Both the position numbers and the translations under genes were made by a program. A model generated the notes under the pieces. The model was not told where the DNA came from. It made no database searches and saw only the letters and a program-made list of their open reading frames with translations. This document shows positions 8,667 through 19,291 of a DNA stretch of 64,000 nucleotides, piece by piece. Source of the stretch: Acetobacter sicerae. Lineage in GTDB: Bacteria > Pseudomonadota > Alphaproteobacteria > Acetobacterales > Acetobacteraceae. Numbering within the stretch: position 1 is the first letter of the stretch; every line of letters starts with the position of its first letter. Location of the stretch: the NCBI RefSeq assembly GCF_011516765.1, contig NZ_JAAABN010000004.1, positions 1-64,000 of the forward strand. Direction: 5' to 3'.

Positions 8667-11600
8667 TCACCCCTCCACTTTTGCCGCCAGCTTCGCCAGA
8701 ACAGTCGTCACCTTCTGCGCCAGACCAACCCGCTGCGCATTGAGCAACTCACGCACGATGGACAATTTATGGTCAGGACGAACGCGGATCTGGCCATCCG
8801 TCCATTTTCCCATCCAGCGGATCAAGCCATCCGGATTGGCGAAGTGATTGCCACGGAACTGGATCACCATGCCTTTCGGCCCGGCTTCCACACGCTCAAC
8901 GCCGGCAGCGCGGCACGACCGTTTGATCGCCACCACGTCGAGCAGGTTTTTCAGCTCAGGTGGCACGGCGCCAAAGCGATCAACCAGTTCGGCCTCCATC
9001 GCCTCATCCTCGGCGGCTGACGCCAGCGAGGCAATCCGGCGATACAGGCTGAGCCTGACTGGCAGATCCGTGACATAGGTGTCAGGGATGAGAACCGGCA
9101 ACCCAAGAACGATGTTCGGCGTCCAGTCGCGGTCTTCCCGCTTCGCCTTGCCTTTTTCGGCTCGCAGATCCGCCACCGCGTCCTGCAACATCTGCTGATA
9201 AAGCTCGATACCCACTTCACGGATATGACCGGACTGCTCGTCGCCCAGCAGATTGCCCGCGCCACGCAGATCGAGATCGTGCGAGGCCAGCGTAAAGCCG
9301 GCACCCAGCGTGTCGAGCGTCTGCATGATCTCAAGTCGTTTCTGGGCGGCGGCGGACAGCAGATGCGTCTGCGGCCATGTCAGATAGGCGTAACCACGCT
9401 GCTTGCCGCGTCCGACACGCCCGCGAAGCTGGTAAAGCTGCCCAAGTCCGAACATGTCGGCACGATGGATGATGAGCGTGTTGACGGACGGCATATCCAG
9501 CCCGCTTTCCACGATATTGGTGGAAAGCAGAATATCGTATTTGCCATCAGCAAATTCCGTCATCACCCGCTCAAGATCGGTCGGTGATAACTGCCCGTGC
9601 GCCTGAACGACCTTTGCGTCCGGCACAATGTCGGCCAGACGCTCCGCCAGACGGTTCAGATCTTCGATACGTGGCGCAACACAGAAGATCTGACCACCGC
9701 GGAACCGCTCGCGCTGGATCGCCTCGCGGATCACCACGCTGTCGAACGGCATGATGAAGGTGCGCACAGCCAGACGGTCGGTCGGCGGTGTGGCGATCAG
9801 ACTCATCTCGCGCACGCCGGACAGGGAAAGCTGCAACGTGCGCGGCAGCGGTGTGGCGGAAAGCGTCAGCACATGCACGTCTTCGCGCAGGGCTTTCAGT
9901 TTCTCCTTGTGGCTCACACCGAAATGCTGCTCTTCATCGATAATCAGCAAGCCCAGATCAGCGAATTTCACGGTCTTGGCCAGAAGCGCATGTGTACCGA
10001 TCACGATATTCACCGTGCCGTCGGCAATCCCCTTGCGTACTTCGGTCGCCTGCTTGGCCGTGACCATGCGCGAAAGCTGCGCGACGTGAATTGGGAACCC
10101 TTCAAACCGGGTCTCAAACGTGCGGAAATGCTGACGGGCCAGCAGCGTGGTCGGCACCACGACCGCCACCTGCGTGCCGGACATCGCCGCCACGAAAGCC
10201 GCACGGAGCGCCACCTCGGTCTTGCCGAACCCGACATCACCGCAGACAAGACGATCCATCGGCCGACCGGACGCCATATCCTCGATCACATCAGCAATGG
10301 CGCGGGCCTGATCGTCCGTCTCCACAAATGGGAAGCGGGCGCAGAATTCCTCCCACATTCCTTCCGGCGGCGCCAGTGAAGGCGCTTCACGCAGCGCCCT
10401 CGCCGCCGCCGTGCGGATAAGAGCGCCCGCCATGTCGCGGATGCGCTCCTTCATCTTGGACTTGCGGGCCTGCCAGGCCACGCCGCCCAGTTTGTCGAGC
10501 GCCACACCGGCCTGATCCGAGCCGAAGCGGCTCAGCAGTTCGATGTTCTCAACCGGCAGATACAGCTTCTGGCCGCCATCATAGAGCAGACGCAGACAGT
10601 CATGCGGCGCGACCCCGACGCTGACCGTTTCCAGCCCGTCATACCGCCCGATGCCGTAATCCTGATGGACGACCAGATCGCCCTCGGTGATCTCGCCCGC
10701 TTCGGAAATCAGTTCGTCAGCACGACGACGCTTGCGTGGCGGGCGACCAATCCGTTCGCCCAGCAGATCCTGTTCGGAGACGATGGCGATGTCATCACCG
10801 ACAAAACCGCGATCTATGCCGAAGATCAGCAGCCCGACCGGCCCCGCCTTCATCTTGCTGGCGGCATCCCAGCTATCGAAAGTCTCGACCGCCACACGAT
10901 GCTCCATGAGCAGCGTCTTGATCCGCTCGCGGGAGCCTTTGGTCCACGCGGCGACAAAACAGCGACGTTTCGTCTGCGCCCATTGCTGCGCGTAATCAGC
11001 GATCAGGTCGAAGACCTTCTCGCGCTCGCCCTGCGGCGCCATTTTGGCGAACATGATGCCGGGGCGACCGCCCGCGTCGATCCCCTCCGCGCCATCCGGC
11101 TTGGCGAAGGGACTGAACTTCGTGACCGGGAAGCGTGATAGCGCGGCGTCCCACCCCTTGCGGTCGAGATACAGCAGATGCGGCGGCAGGGCGCGATACG
11201 GTGTCTCCCCTTCACGAGGCGGGGTCTTTCGCGCCTCGTAATGGTCCTGCACCATCTCCATCCGCGCAGTCAGGGATTCATCGACCTGATGATCGAGCGA
11301 GATGGCCGGGTTTTTCAGATAGTCGAACAGCGTTTCCATGTCCGCATGGAACAGCGGCAACCAGTGTTCGATTCCGGTATAGCGACGCCCTTCGCTGACA
11401 TGCTCGTAGAGCGAATCCGTGGCGGCGGCCTGCCCGAACTGGTCGCGCCATGCGGAGCGGAAACGTGAGATGCTGTCCGGATCAAGAGAGAACTCGGAGA
11501 CCGGGCGGAGAGTCAGGCGCTCGGCCTTGCCCGTCGAACGCTGGGTGCCGGGATCGAAATGGCGGATATTCTCGACCTCGTCACCGAACAGATCGAGCCG

Positions 11601-12167
11601 CACCGGTTCTGCCTGCCCTGCGGGAAACAGGTCGAAAATCCCGCCACGGGAGGCGAACTCGCCCGGCTCCATCACCGTGTCGGTGCGGGTGTAACCGTTG
11701 GCGATCAGCAGTTCGATCAGAAAGGACTGATCAAGACTTTCGCCCTGCGCGACCTCAAGCGACTGACCTTCAAACGCCGGGCGAGGGGCAACACGCTGCA
11801 TCAGGGCGGCAGGCGTCGTAAGAACGATCCGGCCGGCTTTCGCTTTCGTCGGTTCCAGCAGACGCGTCAGGGTGGCGACACGTTCGGCGATCAGAACCGG
11901 ATTGGGAGAAACGCGGTCGTAAGGGAGGCAGTCCCACGCGGGAAAGCGCAGAACCTCGGTCTTCTCTCCCATGTAGTCCAGCGCCTCGCCGAGCCGATTG
12001 AGCGCGGCATCGTCCTTGGCGACATGCAGCACAGGACCATTATGCTCACGCGCGCGCTTGACCAGCAGAAGCGCATCGAAGCCATCCGGCGCACCCCATA
12101 TTGTGGTCGCGGCAGTGGTAACAGTCCGGGTGTTGCGTACGTCCACGTCCATCGGCGAGGGGTCCAT
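8667..12167 (-). CDS. mfd: transcription-repair coupling factor
   Basis: This is an ATP-driven translocase of about 1166 residues that removes RNA polymerase stalled at DNA damage and recruits UvrA. The usual order is visible: UvrB-like N-terminal modules, then the RNA-polymerase-interacting module (E-G-D-L-V-V-H-Q-D-Y-G-I-G-R-Y), then the RecG-like motor with Walker A G-D-V-G-F-G-K-T and the D-E-E-Q box, the conserved L-R-G-R-V-G-R-G motif, and the C-terminal regulatory domain. Length is normal. The codon at 12170 is TTG and directly precedes an ATG at 12167, which I take as the start. It lies 17 bases downstream of sdhE on the same strand and so may be co-transcribed with it. Confidence 0.96.
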   Translation of the reverse strand: MDPSPMDVDVRNTRTVTTAATTIWGAPDGFDALLLVKRAREHNGPVLHVAKDDAALNRLGEALDYMGEKTEVLRFPAWDCLPYDRVSPNPVLIAERVATLTRLLEPTKAKAGRIVLTTPAALMQRVAPRPAFEGQSLEVAQGESLDQSFLIELLIANGYTRTDTVMEPGEFASRGGIFDLFPAGQAEPVRLDLFGDEVENIRHFDPGTQRSTGKAERLTLRPVSEFSLDPDSISRFRSAWRDQFGQAAATDSLYEHVSEGRRYTGIEHWLPLFHADMETLFDYLKNPAISLDHQVDESLTARMEMVQDHYEARKTPPREGETPYRALPPHLLYLDRKGWDAALSRFPVTKFSPFAKPDGAEGIDAGGRPGIMFAKMAPQGEREKVFDLIADYAQQWAQTKRRCFVAAWTKGSRERIKTLLMEHRVAVETFDSWDAASKMKAGPVGLLIFGIDRGFVGDDIAIVSEQDLLGERIGRPPRKRRRADELISEAGEITEGDLVVHQDYGIGRYDGLETVSVGVAPHDCLRLLYDGGQKLYLPVENIELLSRFGSDQAGVALDKLGGVAWQARKSKMKERIRDMAGALIRTAAARALREAPSLAPPEGMWEEFCARFPFVETDDQARAIADVIEDMASGRPMDRLVCGDVGFGKTEVALRAAFVAAMSGTQVAVVVPTTLLARQHFRTFETRFEGFPIHVAQLSRMVTAKQATEVRKGIADGTVNIVIGTHALLAKTVKFADLGLLIIDEEQHFGVSHKEKLKALREDVHVLTLSATPLPRTLQLSLSGVREMSLIATPPTDRLAVRTFIMPFDSVVIREAIQRERFRGGQIFCVAPRIEDLNRLAERLADIVPDAKVVQAHGQLSPTDLERVMTEFADGKYDILLSTNIVESGLDMPSVNTLIIHRADMFGLGQLYQLRGRVGRGKQRGYAYLTWPQTHLLSAAAQKRLEIMQTLDTLGAGFTLASHDLDLRGAGNLLGDEQSGHIREVGIELYQQMLQDAVADLRAEKGKAKREDRDWTPNIVLGLPVLIPDTYVTDLPVRLSLYRRIASLASAAEDEAMEAELVDRFGAVPPELKNLLDVVAIKRSCRAAGVERVEAGPKGMVIQFRGNHFANPDGLIRWMGKWTDGQIRVRPDHKLSIVRELLNAQRVGLAQKVTTVLAKLAAKVEG

Positions 12168-12184
12168 CAAGTCAGAGATAAGGT

Positions 12185-12505
12185 TCAGTCTTCACCGCGT
12201 TGCGCCCGGCAATCCCGGATCATGGCCACCAGCATGGGGGTCTCGCGCTCTTTCGGCAGGGGCAGACGCCCGAACAGCCAGTCCGAAAGGTCGGGGTCAG
12301 GCATTTCCAGCACGGCCTCCATGTCGGTGAGGGCCGCGGCGTCCATCCTGTCCACGTTCCGGTCGACAAAACCGCCGATCAGGATATCGGTCTCGAAGGT
12401 GCCACGATGACGCGCACGGAAGACAAGACGCCGCCGCCGTGTCTCAAGATCGGGTTCGGAACCCTGCGCTGATTCCGGAGCAGATACGGTTTCGTTTTGT
12501 TCCAT
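12185..12505 (-). CDS. sdhE: succinate dehydrogenase flavinylation factor SdhE
   Basis: The 106-residue product is a SdhE/SdhAF2 (DUF339) protein, which helps attach FAD covalently to the succinate dehydrogenase flavoprotein. The family hallmark is seen as R-A-R-H-R-G-T-F-E-T-D, containing the R-G-x-x-E motif, followed by the acidic D-P-D-L-S-D-W-L-F-G segment. It sits between mfd and the divergent recG, an arrangement I know from other alphaproteobacteria. Only 29 bases separate it from recG, so the two promoters must be compact or lie inside the genes. Confidence 0.92.
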   Translation of the reverse strand: MEQNETVSAPESAQGSEPDLETRRRRLVFRARHRGTFETDILIGGFVDRNVDRMDAAALTDMEAVLEMPDPDLSDWLFGRLPLPKERETPMLVAMIRDCRAQRGED

Positions 12506-12534
12506 GGCTGTGGTGTCCTATAGCCTCATGACTG

Positions 12535-14748
12535 ATGCCTGTCAGCCCGACAAGAAAGGCCGTTGCGCCGCCCGTGTCCAGACCAGTTCGCCCGGAGGCC
12601 CCCTCACGGGCGGGTGAGGTCATACCTGCCCCGCAAGAAACGGAGGCAGCGCAGCCGCCTGCCTGCATCGCGCCGCTTCTGGAACCTCTGACCGCCCTCC
12701 CCGGCATTGGCGAGGCGACGGTCAAGCTTCTGTCCCGGGTCGCTGGCGGCAGCCGGATCATCGACCTGCTGTTCCTGATGCCGGAAAACGTCATCGACCG
12801 GCGCTGCCGCTCAACGATCGCAGCCCTTGAGCCGGGTCAGATCGTCACGCTGACGGGAACAGTCACACGAATCTCTGAACCGGCGCACAGACGGCAGCCC
12901 TGGACCGTCACGCTCACCGACGACACGGGCGCGCTGGATATCGCCTTTTTCTCGAAATGGATGGCCAAACGCGCCGTTATGAACGCCGTCATGCAGGTGT
13001 CCGGCCGCATCGAACTGTTCAATGGCCGCAAAGTCATGAATACGCCGGACTATTTCGTATCGGCCGATGATCATATCCCGCCGCTCGATCCGGTCTGGCC
13101 GCTGACAGCGGGGCTGTTCGGCGGACAGGTGCGGGCTGCGATGCGTCGGGCTTTTGCCCGTGTGCCGAGCGATCTGCCCGAATGGCAGAATCCGGCCGCG
13201 GTGAAAAAGCGCAACTGGCCGGATTTCAGGACGGCGCTGCTCTGGACCCACTTTCCCGGCGACGTGCCGGAGTTTCAGGACGGTGAGACATGGCGCGAAA
13301 GCCGTCGCAAAGCACGGGAGCGACTGGCGGCGGATGAACTGCTGGCCGATCAGATCGCCACACTTCTGGCGCGTGAGGCCAACCGGTCGCGCCCCGGTCG
13401 CGCCCTGAAAGGCGACGGTCATCTGCGTCGGGAAGCCCTCGCCCGGTTTGGCCATCCCCTGACCTCCGCCCAGTCCAGGGCGCTGAGGGAAATCGACATT
13501 GACCTCGCCGCCCCCCGCCGCATGGTGCGTCTGCTTCAGGGCGATGTCGGCGCGGGCAAGACGCTGGTGGCGCTTCTGGCGATGCTGCGGGCAGCCGAGG
13601 CCGGGGCGCAGGCGGCGATCATGGCCCCCACGGAAATCCTCGCCCGCCAGCATTTCGCGACGTTCGAGCGGCTGTCCCCGGTTCCGGTCGTATTTCTCTC
13701 CGGTTCAGTACGCGGCAAGACGCGTCGCGAGGCTCTTGCCGCCATCGCGGACGGCTCCGCCGTTCTGATTGTCGGCACGCACGCGCTCGTTCAGGACGCT
13801 GTTCACTATCATGATCTGGCTCTGGCCGTGGTGGACGAGCAGCACCGTTTCGGGGTCGGGCAGCGGCTGACGCTCGGCGCCAAGGGTGAGGCCGTGGACA
13901 TGCTGGTCATGACCGCCACCCCCATTCCGCGCACGCTCCTTCTGGCGCAATGGGGCGAGATGGAGGTCAGCCGTCTGGACAGCAAACCTGCCGGTCGTAA
14001 ACCCATCCGTACATCGGTTCATGGACCGGACTCTTTTCAGGGCGTGCTGGCTGGTCTGGAGCGCGCGCTGAAATCGGGAGCCAGAATCTTCTGGGTCTGC
14101 CCGCTGGTCAGCGAAAGCGAGGCGCTGGATATCGCCGCTGCCGAGGCGCGGCATATTTCACTGGAACAGCAGTTCGGCGAGCGGTTCGGTGTGGGGCTGG
14201 CGCACGGACAGCAGGATATTGCTGTGCGTGAAGCGGCGCTGACCGACTTTGCCGAGGGACGTACGAAGCTGCTGGTGGCCACGACGGTCATCGAAGTGGG
14301 CGTCGATGTGCCGAGCGCTACCGTCATGGTGATCGAACACGCCGAGCGCTTCGGACTCGCGCAGTTACACCAGCTACGCGGGCGTGTGGGGCGTGGCGCA
14401 GCGGAGTCGTTCTGCCTGCTCCTGCATGGGAGCGAAATGGGACAGGTCGCCCGTCAGCGCCTCAGTCTTCTGCGGGAAACGGAAGATGGTTTCCTCATTG
14501 CCGATGAGGATTTCCGTATCCGGGGCGGCGGGGACGTGACCGGAAACCGCCAGTCAGGTCTTCCGGGCTTCAGGCTCGCTGACCCGGAGAACTGCGACAT
14601 CGATATCGGCACGCTGCTCGTTCTCGCACGCCAGACAGCAGAGACCCTGTCAGGACAGATGAAACGGGAACGTGATGTGCCCGAAAACATTCTCTGCCTT
14701 CTATCCCTGTTTAAAAAAAGTAATTTTGCTTCAATTTTACAGGCATAG
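12535..14748 (+). CDS. recG: ATP-dependent DNA helicase RecG
   Basis: The 737-residue branch-migration helicase remodels stalled replication forks and Holliday junctions. It has an N-terminal OB-fold wedge domain (around residues 90-180), Walker A G-D-V-G-A-G-K-T, the D-E-Q-H box, the G-V-D-V-P and L-R-G-R-V-G-R-G motifs, and the C-terminal R-I-R-G-G-G-D-V-T-G-N-R-Q-S-G-L-P motif specific to RecG. It is somewhat longer than the Escherichia coli protein, with a Pro/Ala-rich N-terminal extension of about 40 residues. No clear ribosome binding site precedes the ATG at 12535, so the true start may be slightly further inside. Confidence 0.95.
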   Translation: MPVSPTRKAVAPPVSRPVRPEAPSRAGEVIPAPQETEAAQPPACIAPLLEPLTALPGIGEATVKLLSRVAGGSRIIDLLFLMPENVIDRRCRSTIAALEPGQIVTLTGTVTRISEPAHRRQPWTVTLTDDTGALDIAFFSKWMAKRAVMNAVMQVSGRIELFNGRKVMNTPDYFVSADDHIPPLDPVWPLTAGLFGGQVRAAMRRAFARVPSDLPEWQNPAAVKKRNWPDFRTALLWTHFPGDVPEFQDGETWRESRRKARERLAADELLADQIATLLAREANRSRPGRALKGDGHLRREALARFGHPLTSAQSRALREIDIDLAAPRRMVRLLQGDVGAGKTLVALLAMLRAAEAGAQAAIMAPTEILARQHFATFERLSPVPVVFLSGSVRGKTRREALAAIADGSAVLIVGTHALVQDAVHYHDLALAVVDEQHRFGVGQRLTLGAKGEAVDMLVMTATPIPRTLLLAQWGEMEVSRLDSKPAGRKPIRTSVHGPDSFQGVLAGLERALKSGARIFWVCPLVSESEALDIAAAEARHISLEQQFGERFGVGLAHGQQDIAVREAALTDFAEGRTKLLVATTVIEVGVDVPSATVMVIEHAERFGLAQLHQLRGRVGRGAAESFCLLLHGSEMGQVARQRLSLLRETEDGFLIADEDFRIRGGGDVTGNRQSGLPGFRLADPENCDIDIGTLLVLARQTAETLSGQMKRERDVPENILCLLSLFKKSNFASILQA

Positions 14749-14896
14749 TATTGACGGTGAGGGTATTCTAACTTTTGATTATTATGTCATTAATTTTAGA
14801 TTTACAGGCCTCTGCTACCATAGAGACCGATCAATACAGAGGCACGCGGAGAGCCGTTCTTCCTCGTCAGCCTTATTTGTAAAGGCCATGATTTCG

Positions 14897-16570
14897 ATGA
14901 GTGACAACAAGGCAGACAACAGCGGCCCGGATGTGTCCTGCAACGTGCTGTGCCATCTCTTGCCGCAGCTTCTGCCTTGTGAAGCTGCCGTGATACTTGA
15001 AACGGGTTCGGCTCCCATAATCCTGAGCTGTAGCCCGGATCATGAAAAGGCTTTCACGGCCCCATTCCTGCTTGAGGCGTTGACGCTGTCCACAGCGAGA
15101 CTGTCCGCCGAAGGTGGAGTGGAAGCGGGTCTGTTCCCTGAGTCTGTCAATGGCTTCCGGTCCTGGGCCAGCAAACCCATCGGATCGAAAGACGGTCACA
15201 AGGTGCTGGTCCTGTGCCTGAACAGCAGCACAGAACCTTTTCCATCTCCGGCGCTGACCAGACTGGCGACACTCACGGCCAACACCACCTCGTCGGACAC
15301 CAGAAAAAAGAGCGGCCAGACCCGCTCTGTTTCACGCATTTCTGATCTGGCGCGGTATCTGGATACACGGATTTCGCCGTCTGAAATTTCCTCTTCAACG
15401 CCGCTGGCTTTGCTCCGGCTTGATCTCGGCAAGATTGTCCCGATCAACGATCGGGACGGCTGGCCTGCTTCCGATGCTCTCATCGACAGGGCCCACACGC
15501 TGATCCGCGAGTTTGTCCCCGCTCACTGCTTCACCGTGCATCTAGGGGGCGGCAGCTTCGCCATCGTGCTTCCTGTCGAAAAAGATGTGTCCGAAGCAGA
15601 AACTCTTGCTGAGGCTCTCGTCAGACGCATGCAGGGAGACGTCATTGCTCCCAAGGATGGTTTTCCTTTCGAACCTTATATCGGCTGGGCCTGTTATCCA
15701 TTCGACGCTCCTGACGCCAACACGCTGATCGGGTTCGCCAACGCCGCACTGGCCCGCATTCGGGGGCTCCGTGCGGGCCCTCATATCAACAGGGTTGCTC
15801 CCGAGATCGCTCACGCCCATGCTGACGAAATCGGTATGGAAAGCGATCTGCGACAGGCCCTGATTGACAATGCCTTCACACTGAACTGGCTTCCTGTTCT
15901 TGAGACGGGAACAGAGCACGTTGTCACGTTCGAAGCTCTGGTACGCTGGAAACGTCCCAATCACGGCGATGTCGAGCCCTCGCAATTCCTGCGATGCGCC
16001 GAACTGGCGGGCCTGATCGAGGATATCGACTCATGGGTGCTGCACACCGCCTGTCATCAGGCCCAGAACTGGAAAGAACCGCTCGGGCTGAGTGTGAATG
16101 TTTCCCCCTCATGGCTCGCGACTGAACGCGTCGCCACGACAATCCGCTCGGCTCTCGAGACAAGCGGCCTCGACCCCCTCCGTCTCCAGATCGAATTCTC
16201 GGAGAAAAGTGATTTCGGGTCCCTCGACATTGCCCGAAAGGAACTTGCGCGAATCAGGGGGATGGGCGTCCGGCTTATTCTGGATGATTTCGGAACCGGT
16301 TTCGGCGCACTGGAACGTCTGACCAACTACCCCTTCGATCAGGTCAAGCTGGACCGTTCATTTGTGCGCCGCGTGGGTGTCGACAGCCGCGTTGAGACGG
16401 TTCTTCGCTGCACGCTTTATATGATCCACGCGCTGAACATGACCTGCTGTGCGGAAGGTGTTGAAACCGAAGAGCAGCTTGGCTTTCTGGAAGCTCATGG
16501 ATGTGAAGAAATTCAGGGTTATCTGATCGGACAACCTACGTTGCGGCAACCCGACAGTCGGGCGGACTGA
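14897..16570 (+). CDS. EAL-domain cyclic-di-GMP phosphodiesterase with degenerate GGDEF
   Basis: The product of about 557 residues has an unassigned N-terminal region, possibly a divergent sensor, then a GGDEF-like domain whose signature has decayed to G-G-G-S-F (near 15546). A full EAL domain follows: E-A-L-V-R-W (15932), V-N-V-S-P, D-D-F-G-T-G (16283), K-L-D-R-S-F and E-G-V-E-T. All the hallmark EAL motifs look intact, so I infer cyclic-di-GMP hydrolysis, with the decayed GGDEF domain perhaps binding GTP as a regulator. No membrane segment is seen. The frame is open back to 14672 inside recG; starts at 14888 and 14897 are closest to the AAAGG at 14881, and the intervening sequence before them is AT-rich and noncoding in appearance. 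Confidence 0.85.
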   Translation: MSDNKADNSGPDVSCNVLCHLLPQLLPCEAAVILETGSAPIILSCSPDHEKAFTAPFLLEALTLSTARLSAEGGVEAGLFPESVNGFRSWASKPIGSKDGHKVLVLCLNSSTEPFPSPALTRLATLTANTTSSDTRKKSGQTRSVSRISDLARYLDTRISPSEISSSTPLALLRLDLGKIVPINDRDGWPASDALIDRAHTLIREFVPAHCFTVHLGGGSFAIVLPVEKDVSEAETLAEALVRRMQGDVIAPKDGFPFEPYIGWACYPFDAPDANTLIGFANAALARIRGLRAGPHINRVAPEIAHAHADEIGMESDLRQALIDNAFTLNWLPVLETGTEHVVTFEALVRWKRPNHGDVEPSQFLRCAELAGLIEDIDSWVLHTACHQAQNWKEPLGLSVNVSPSWLATERVATTIRSALETSGLDPLRLQIEFSEKSDFGSLDIARKELARIRGMGVRLILDDFGTGFGALERLTNYPFDQVKLDRSFVRRVGVDSRVETVLRCTLYMIHALNMTCCAEGVETEEQLGFLEAHGCEEIQGYLIGQPTLRQPDSRAD

Positions 16571-16586
16571 CACGTTTCTTTCCGAG

Positions 16587-16618
16587 AAACCGGCTCCTGC
16601 CTGTCGGGTTCCGGTTTT
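16587..16618 (+). terminator. rho-independent terminator after the EAL gene
   Basis: AAACCGG pairs with CCGGTTT around a 17-base loop and runs into TTTTT, 17 bases after the stop codon. It ends at the convergent small gene's stop. Confidence 0.7.
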
Positions 16619-16622
16619 TATT

Positions 16623-16790
16623 TCAGATCAGTTCGATCAGCATGATCAGAAACGGCACAGCGCCCAGCACAACCCATGCGCCCATTGCACAGGTTGCGCA
16701 GAGACGTGCTGTCTTGCGTCGGAAACGCGCGATTCCGGAAACTGTTGAGACCGAAACGTCAGGTTCTTCCTGATTCATTGCGTGGTTCAT
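16623..16790 (-). CDS. small membrane protein of unknown function
   Basis: The 55-residue product begins M-N-H-A-M-N-Q-E-E, has a basic middle (R-F-R-R-K-T-A-R) and ends in one hydrophobic helix of about 22 residues (G-A-W-V-V-L-G-A-V-P-F-L-I-M-L-I-E-L-I). The ATG at 16790 follows AAGGGG, about ten bases upstream; the frame is open to 16853. I recognise no family. A short single-pass inner-membrane protein is the likely form. It stands alone between the EAL gene and uvrB. Confidence 0.5.
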   Translation of the reverse strand: MNHAMNQEEPDVSVSTVSGIARFRRKTARLCATCAMGAWVVLGAVPFLIMLIELI

Positions 16791-16970
16791 GAGGAATTTT
16801 CCCCTTGTATCTGTCCACCCGATAGCCCGGCAGGGCAGAGGCGAGTTTCTCACGCTACAGGAGGCCTCATTTAAGGCAAAATCAGGGCTAAACTCCCCGT
16901 TTCCGTAAGGAATTTTTTCAAATCCAAACGAGACGTTACCTACGGGTGACTGAAAGCGACGTCAGCACCT

Positions 16971-19205
16971 TCATTTCGCCTTGCCACGCCCCCTCGCCCG
17001 CCCACGTTTCTTCTCGGGATCGTAGCCGCCTCCACCCGGACCAAGTGGCACAGGTCCGCTGTTTTTTCTGCCGCCTCCCGTCTTCTGACGCGGTGATGAT
17101 GGCGGCGGGGGTTCAATGCCCAGTTGCAGGGCTTCAAGCCTTTTGACTTCATCACGCAGCCGAGCCGCCGTCTCGAACTCAAGATCAGCTGCCGCCGCCC
17201 GCATCTTCTTTTCAAGCTCGGCAATCGTCTGATCGAGATTTTTGCCGACAAATTCATCGGCTTCGGCACCCTGCGTCGGTGTGACCGTCACATAATCCTG
17301 CTCGAACACGGAACCGACAATATTACCGATCTGCTTGCGGACACCCTGCGGCGTGATGCCATGTTCCGTATTCCAGAGAGACTGCTTCTCACGACGACGC
17401 GCTGTTTCCTCAATGGCGTAACGCAGACTGTCGGTCATGCGGTCTGCATACAGCAGCACACGGCCGTCGATGTTACGGGCGGCACGGCCGATCGTCTGAA
17501 TCAGAGATGTCTTCGATCTCAGAAAACCTTCCTTGTCAGCATCAAGAATCGCAACGAGAGAACATTCCGGAATATCAAGCCCCTCACGCAGAAGGTTGAT
17601 GCCGATCAGCACATCGAAAGCGCCAAGACGCAAATCACGGATGATCTCGATCCGTTCAAGCGTATCAATATCCGAGTGAAGGTAACGGACTTTTATACCG
17701 GCCTCATCCAGATACTCCGTCAGATCCTCGGCCATGCGCTTGGTCAACACCGTGACCAGCACACGCCCGCCCTTACCGATTGTCTCCCGACACTCAGCCA
17801 GAAGATCATCCACCTGCCGTTCGACCGGACGCACCTCAGTCACAGGATCAATCAGACCGGTTGGCCGAATGACCTGCTCGCTGAAAACACCCGCTGTCCT
17901 CTCAATCTCCCAGGGACCGGGGGTCGCACTGACAAACAGCGTCTGGGGGCGATAGGCTTCCCATTCTTCAAACTTCAACGGTCGATTATCGAGACAGGAC
18001 GGAAGGCGAAACCCGAATTCGGCAAGAACGGATTTACGCGCATGGTCTCCCCGCTCCATGCCGCCAATCTGCGGAACAGTGACGTGGCTTTCATCCACAA
18101 TCAGCAGGGCGTCTTCCGGCAGATATTCGAACAGTGTCGGCGGCGGATCACCCGCTGCGCGACCTGACAGATAGCGTGAGTAGTTCTCGATCCCTTTGCA
18201 GACGCCGGTTGTTTCCAGCATTTCAAGATCAAAGGTCGTGCGCTGCTGGAGGCGCTCCGCCTCCAGCAGTTTGCCTTCCTCAATGAACTTCGCGAGTTGC
18301 TGCTTCAGTTCCTGCTTGATGCCGACGATCGCCTGATTCAGCGTCGGGCGCGGCGTGACATAATGGCTGTTGGCGTAAAGGCTGACTTCCTGAAGATCGG
18401 CTGTTTTTTCACCGGTCAGCGGATCGAACTCAATGATCTGGTCGATCTCGTCACCAAACAGGGACACCCGCCATGCACGGTCCTCATTCTGGGAAGGGAA
18501 GATGTCGATACTCTCTCCCCGCACACGGAACGCGCCACGCACGAAGGCCGCATCATTTCGCCGATACTGGAGCTCCACCAGTCCCTTGATCAGCTTGTCA
18601 CGATCGATTTCACCACCGACCTCCAGCCGTACGACCATGCGGGAATAGGTTTCGACCGACCCGATACCGTAGATGCAGGAAACAGACGCCACGATGATGA
18701 CGTCGTTACGTTCAAGCAGCGCCTGCGTGGCCGCATGCCGCATCCGGTCGATCTGCTCGTTGATCTGGCTGTCTTTTTCTATGTACGTGTCGGAACGCGG
18801 CACATAGGCTTCCGGCTGGTAATAGTCGTAGTAACTGACGAAATACTCGACAGCGTTGTTGGGGAAAAACTGCTTCATTTCCCCGTAGAGCTGGGCCGCC
18901 AGCGTCTTGTTAGGCGCAAGAATGAGCGTGGGTTTCTGTGTGGCCTCAATGACCTTGGCCATGGTGAAGGTCTTGCCGGAACCGGTCACGCCAAGCAGAA
19001 CCTGATCCCGCAGATTTTCCTGCACACCGGCGGACAGTTCACGGATCGCTGTGGGCTGATCACCAGCAGGCTCATACTCCGACACCACTTCCATGCGGAA
19101 GCGCTTCTCCTTCGGAGGCTGGCGCTCAGGCTGGAACAGGAGTGCGGGATTTCCCTCAAGGGAGGATCGGGAGCGAGTGGCCATTTCGTGAACATGGGCG
19201 TTCAT
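16971..19205 (-). CDS. uvrB: excinuclease ABC subunit B
   Basis: The 744-residue product is the damage-verifying helicase of nucleotide excision repair. It shows Walker A G-V-T-G-S-G-K-T, the damage-wedging beta-hairpin region ([12 protein letters not shown]), helicase motifs ending with T-I-G-R-A-A-R-N, and a C-terminal UVR motif (I-A-E-L-E-K-K-M-R) that contacts UvrC. An Arg/Lys/Gly-rich tail of about 50 residues follows the UVR motif. The first 37 residues precede the conserved start of the fold, so an inner start such as the eighth codon is possible. It follows rne on the same strand, with a terminator-like hairpin between. Confidence 0.95.
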   Translation of the reverse strand: MNAHVHEMATRSRSSLEGNPALLFQPERQPPKEKRFRMEVVSEYEPAGDQPTAIRELSAGVQENLRDQVLLGVTGSGKTFTMAKVIEATQKPTLILAPNKTLAAQLYGEMKQFFPNNAVEYFVSYYDYYQPEAYVPRSDTYIEKDSQINEQIDRMRHAATQALLERNDVIIVASVSCIYGIGSVETYSRMVVRLEVGGEIDRDKLIKGLVELQYRRNDAAFVRGAFRVRGESIDIFPSQNEDRAWRVSLFGDEIDQIIEFDPLTGEKTADLQEVSLYANSHYVTPRPTLNQAIVGIKQELKQQLAKFIEEGKLLEAERLQQRTTFDLEMLETTGVCKGIENYSRYLSGRAAGDPPPTLFEYLPEDALLIVDESHVTVPQIGGMERGDHARKSVLAEFGFRLPSCLDNRPLKFEEWEAYRPQTLFVSATPGPWEIERTAGVFSEQVIRPTGLIDPVTEVRPVERQVDDLLAECRETIGKGGRVLVTVLTKRMAEDLTEYLDEAGIKVRYLHSDIDTLERIEIIRDLRLGAFDVLIGINLLREGLDIPECSLVAILDADKEGFLRSKTSLIQTIGRAARNIDGRVLLYADRMTDSLRYAIEETARRREKQSLWNTEHGITPQGVRKQIGNIVGSVFEQDYVTVTPTQGAEADEFVGKNLDQTIAELEKKMRAAAADLEFETAARLRDEVKRLEALQLGIEPPPPSSPRQKTGGGRKNSGPVPLGPGGGGYDPEKKRGRARGRGKAK

Positions 19206-19225
19206 CGTTCAACCCGCAAGAGACA

Positions 19226-19262
19226 GAAACGGGGACGGAAGCATCTGCCTCGTCCCCGTTTC
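19226..19262 (-). terminator. terminator-like hairpin after rne
   Basis: GAAACGGGGACG and its exact complement form a 12-bp stem with a 13-base loop between the rne stop and the uvrB start. On the minus strand it is followed by a T-rich stretch. Confidence 0.65.
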
Positions 19263-19291
19263 CATTACACGCTCTTCAGAAGAAGACGGTT

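Noticed and set aside
14672-14896. Upstream extension of the EAL gene into recG
   Set aside because: The stretch after recG is AT-rich and the ribosome binding site at 14881 supports a start at 14888-14897.
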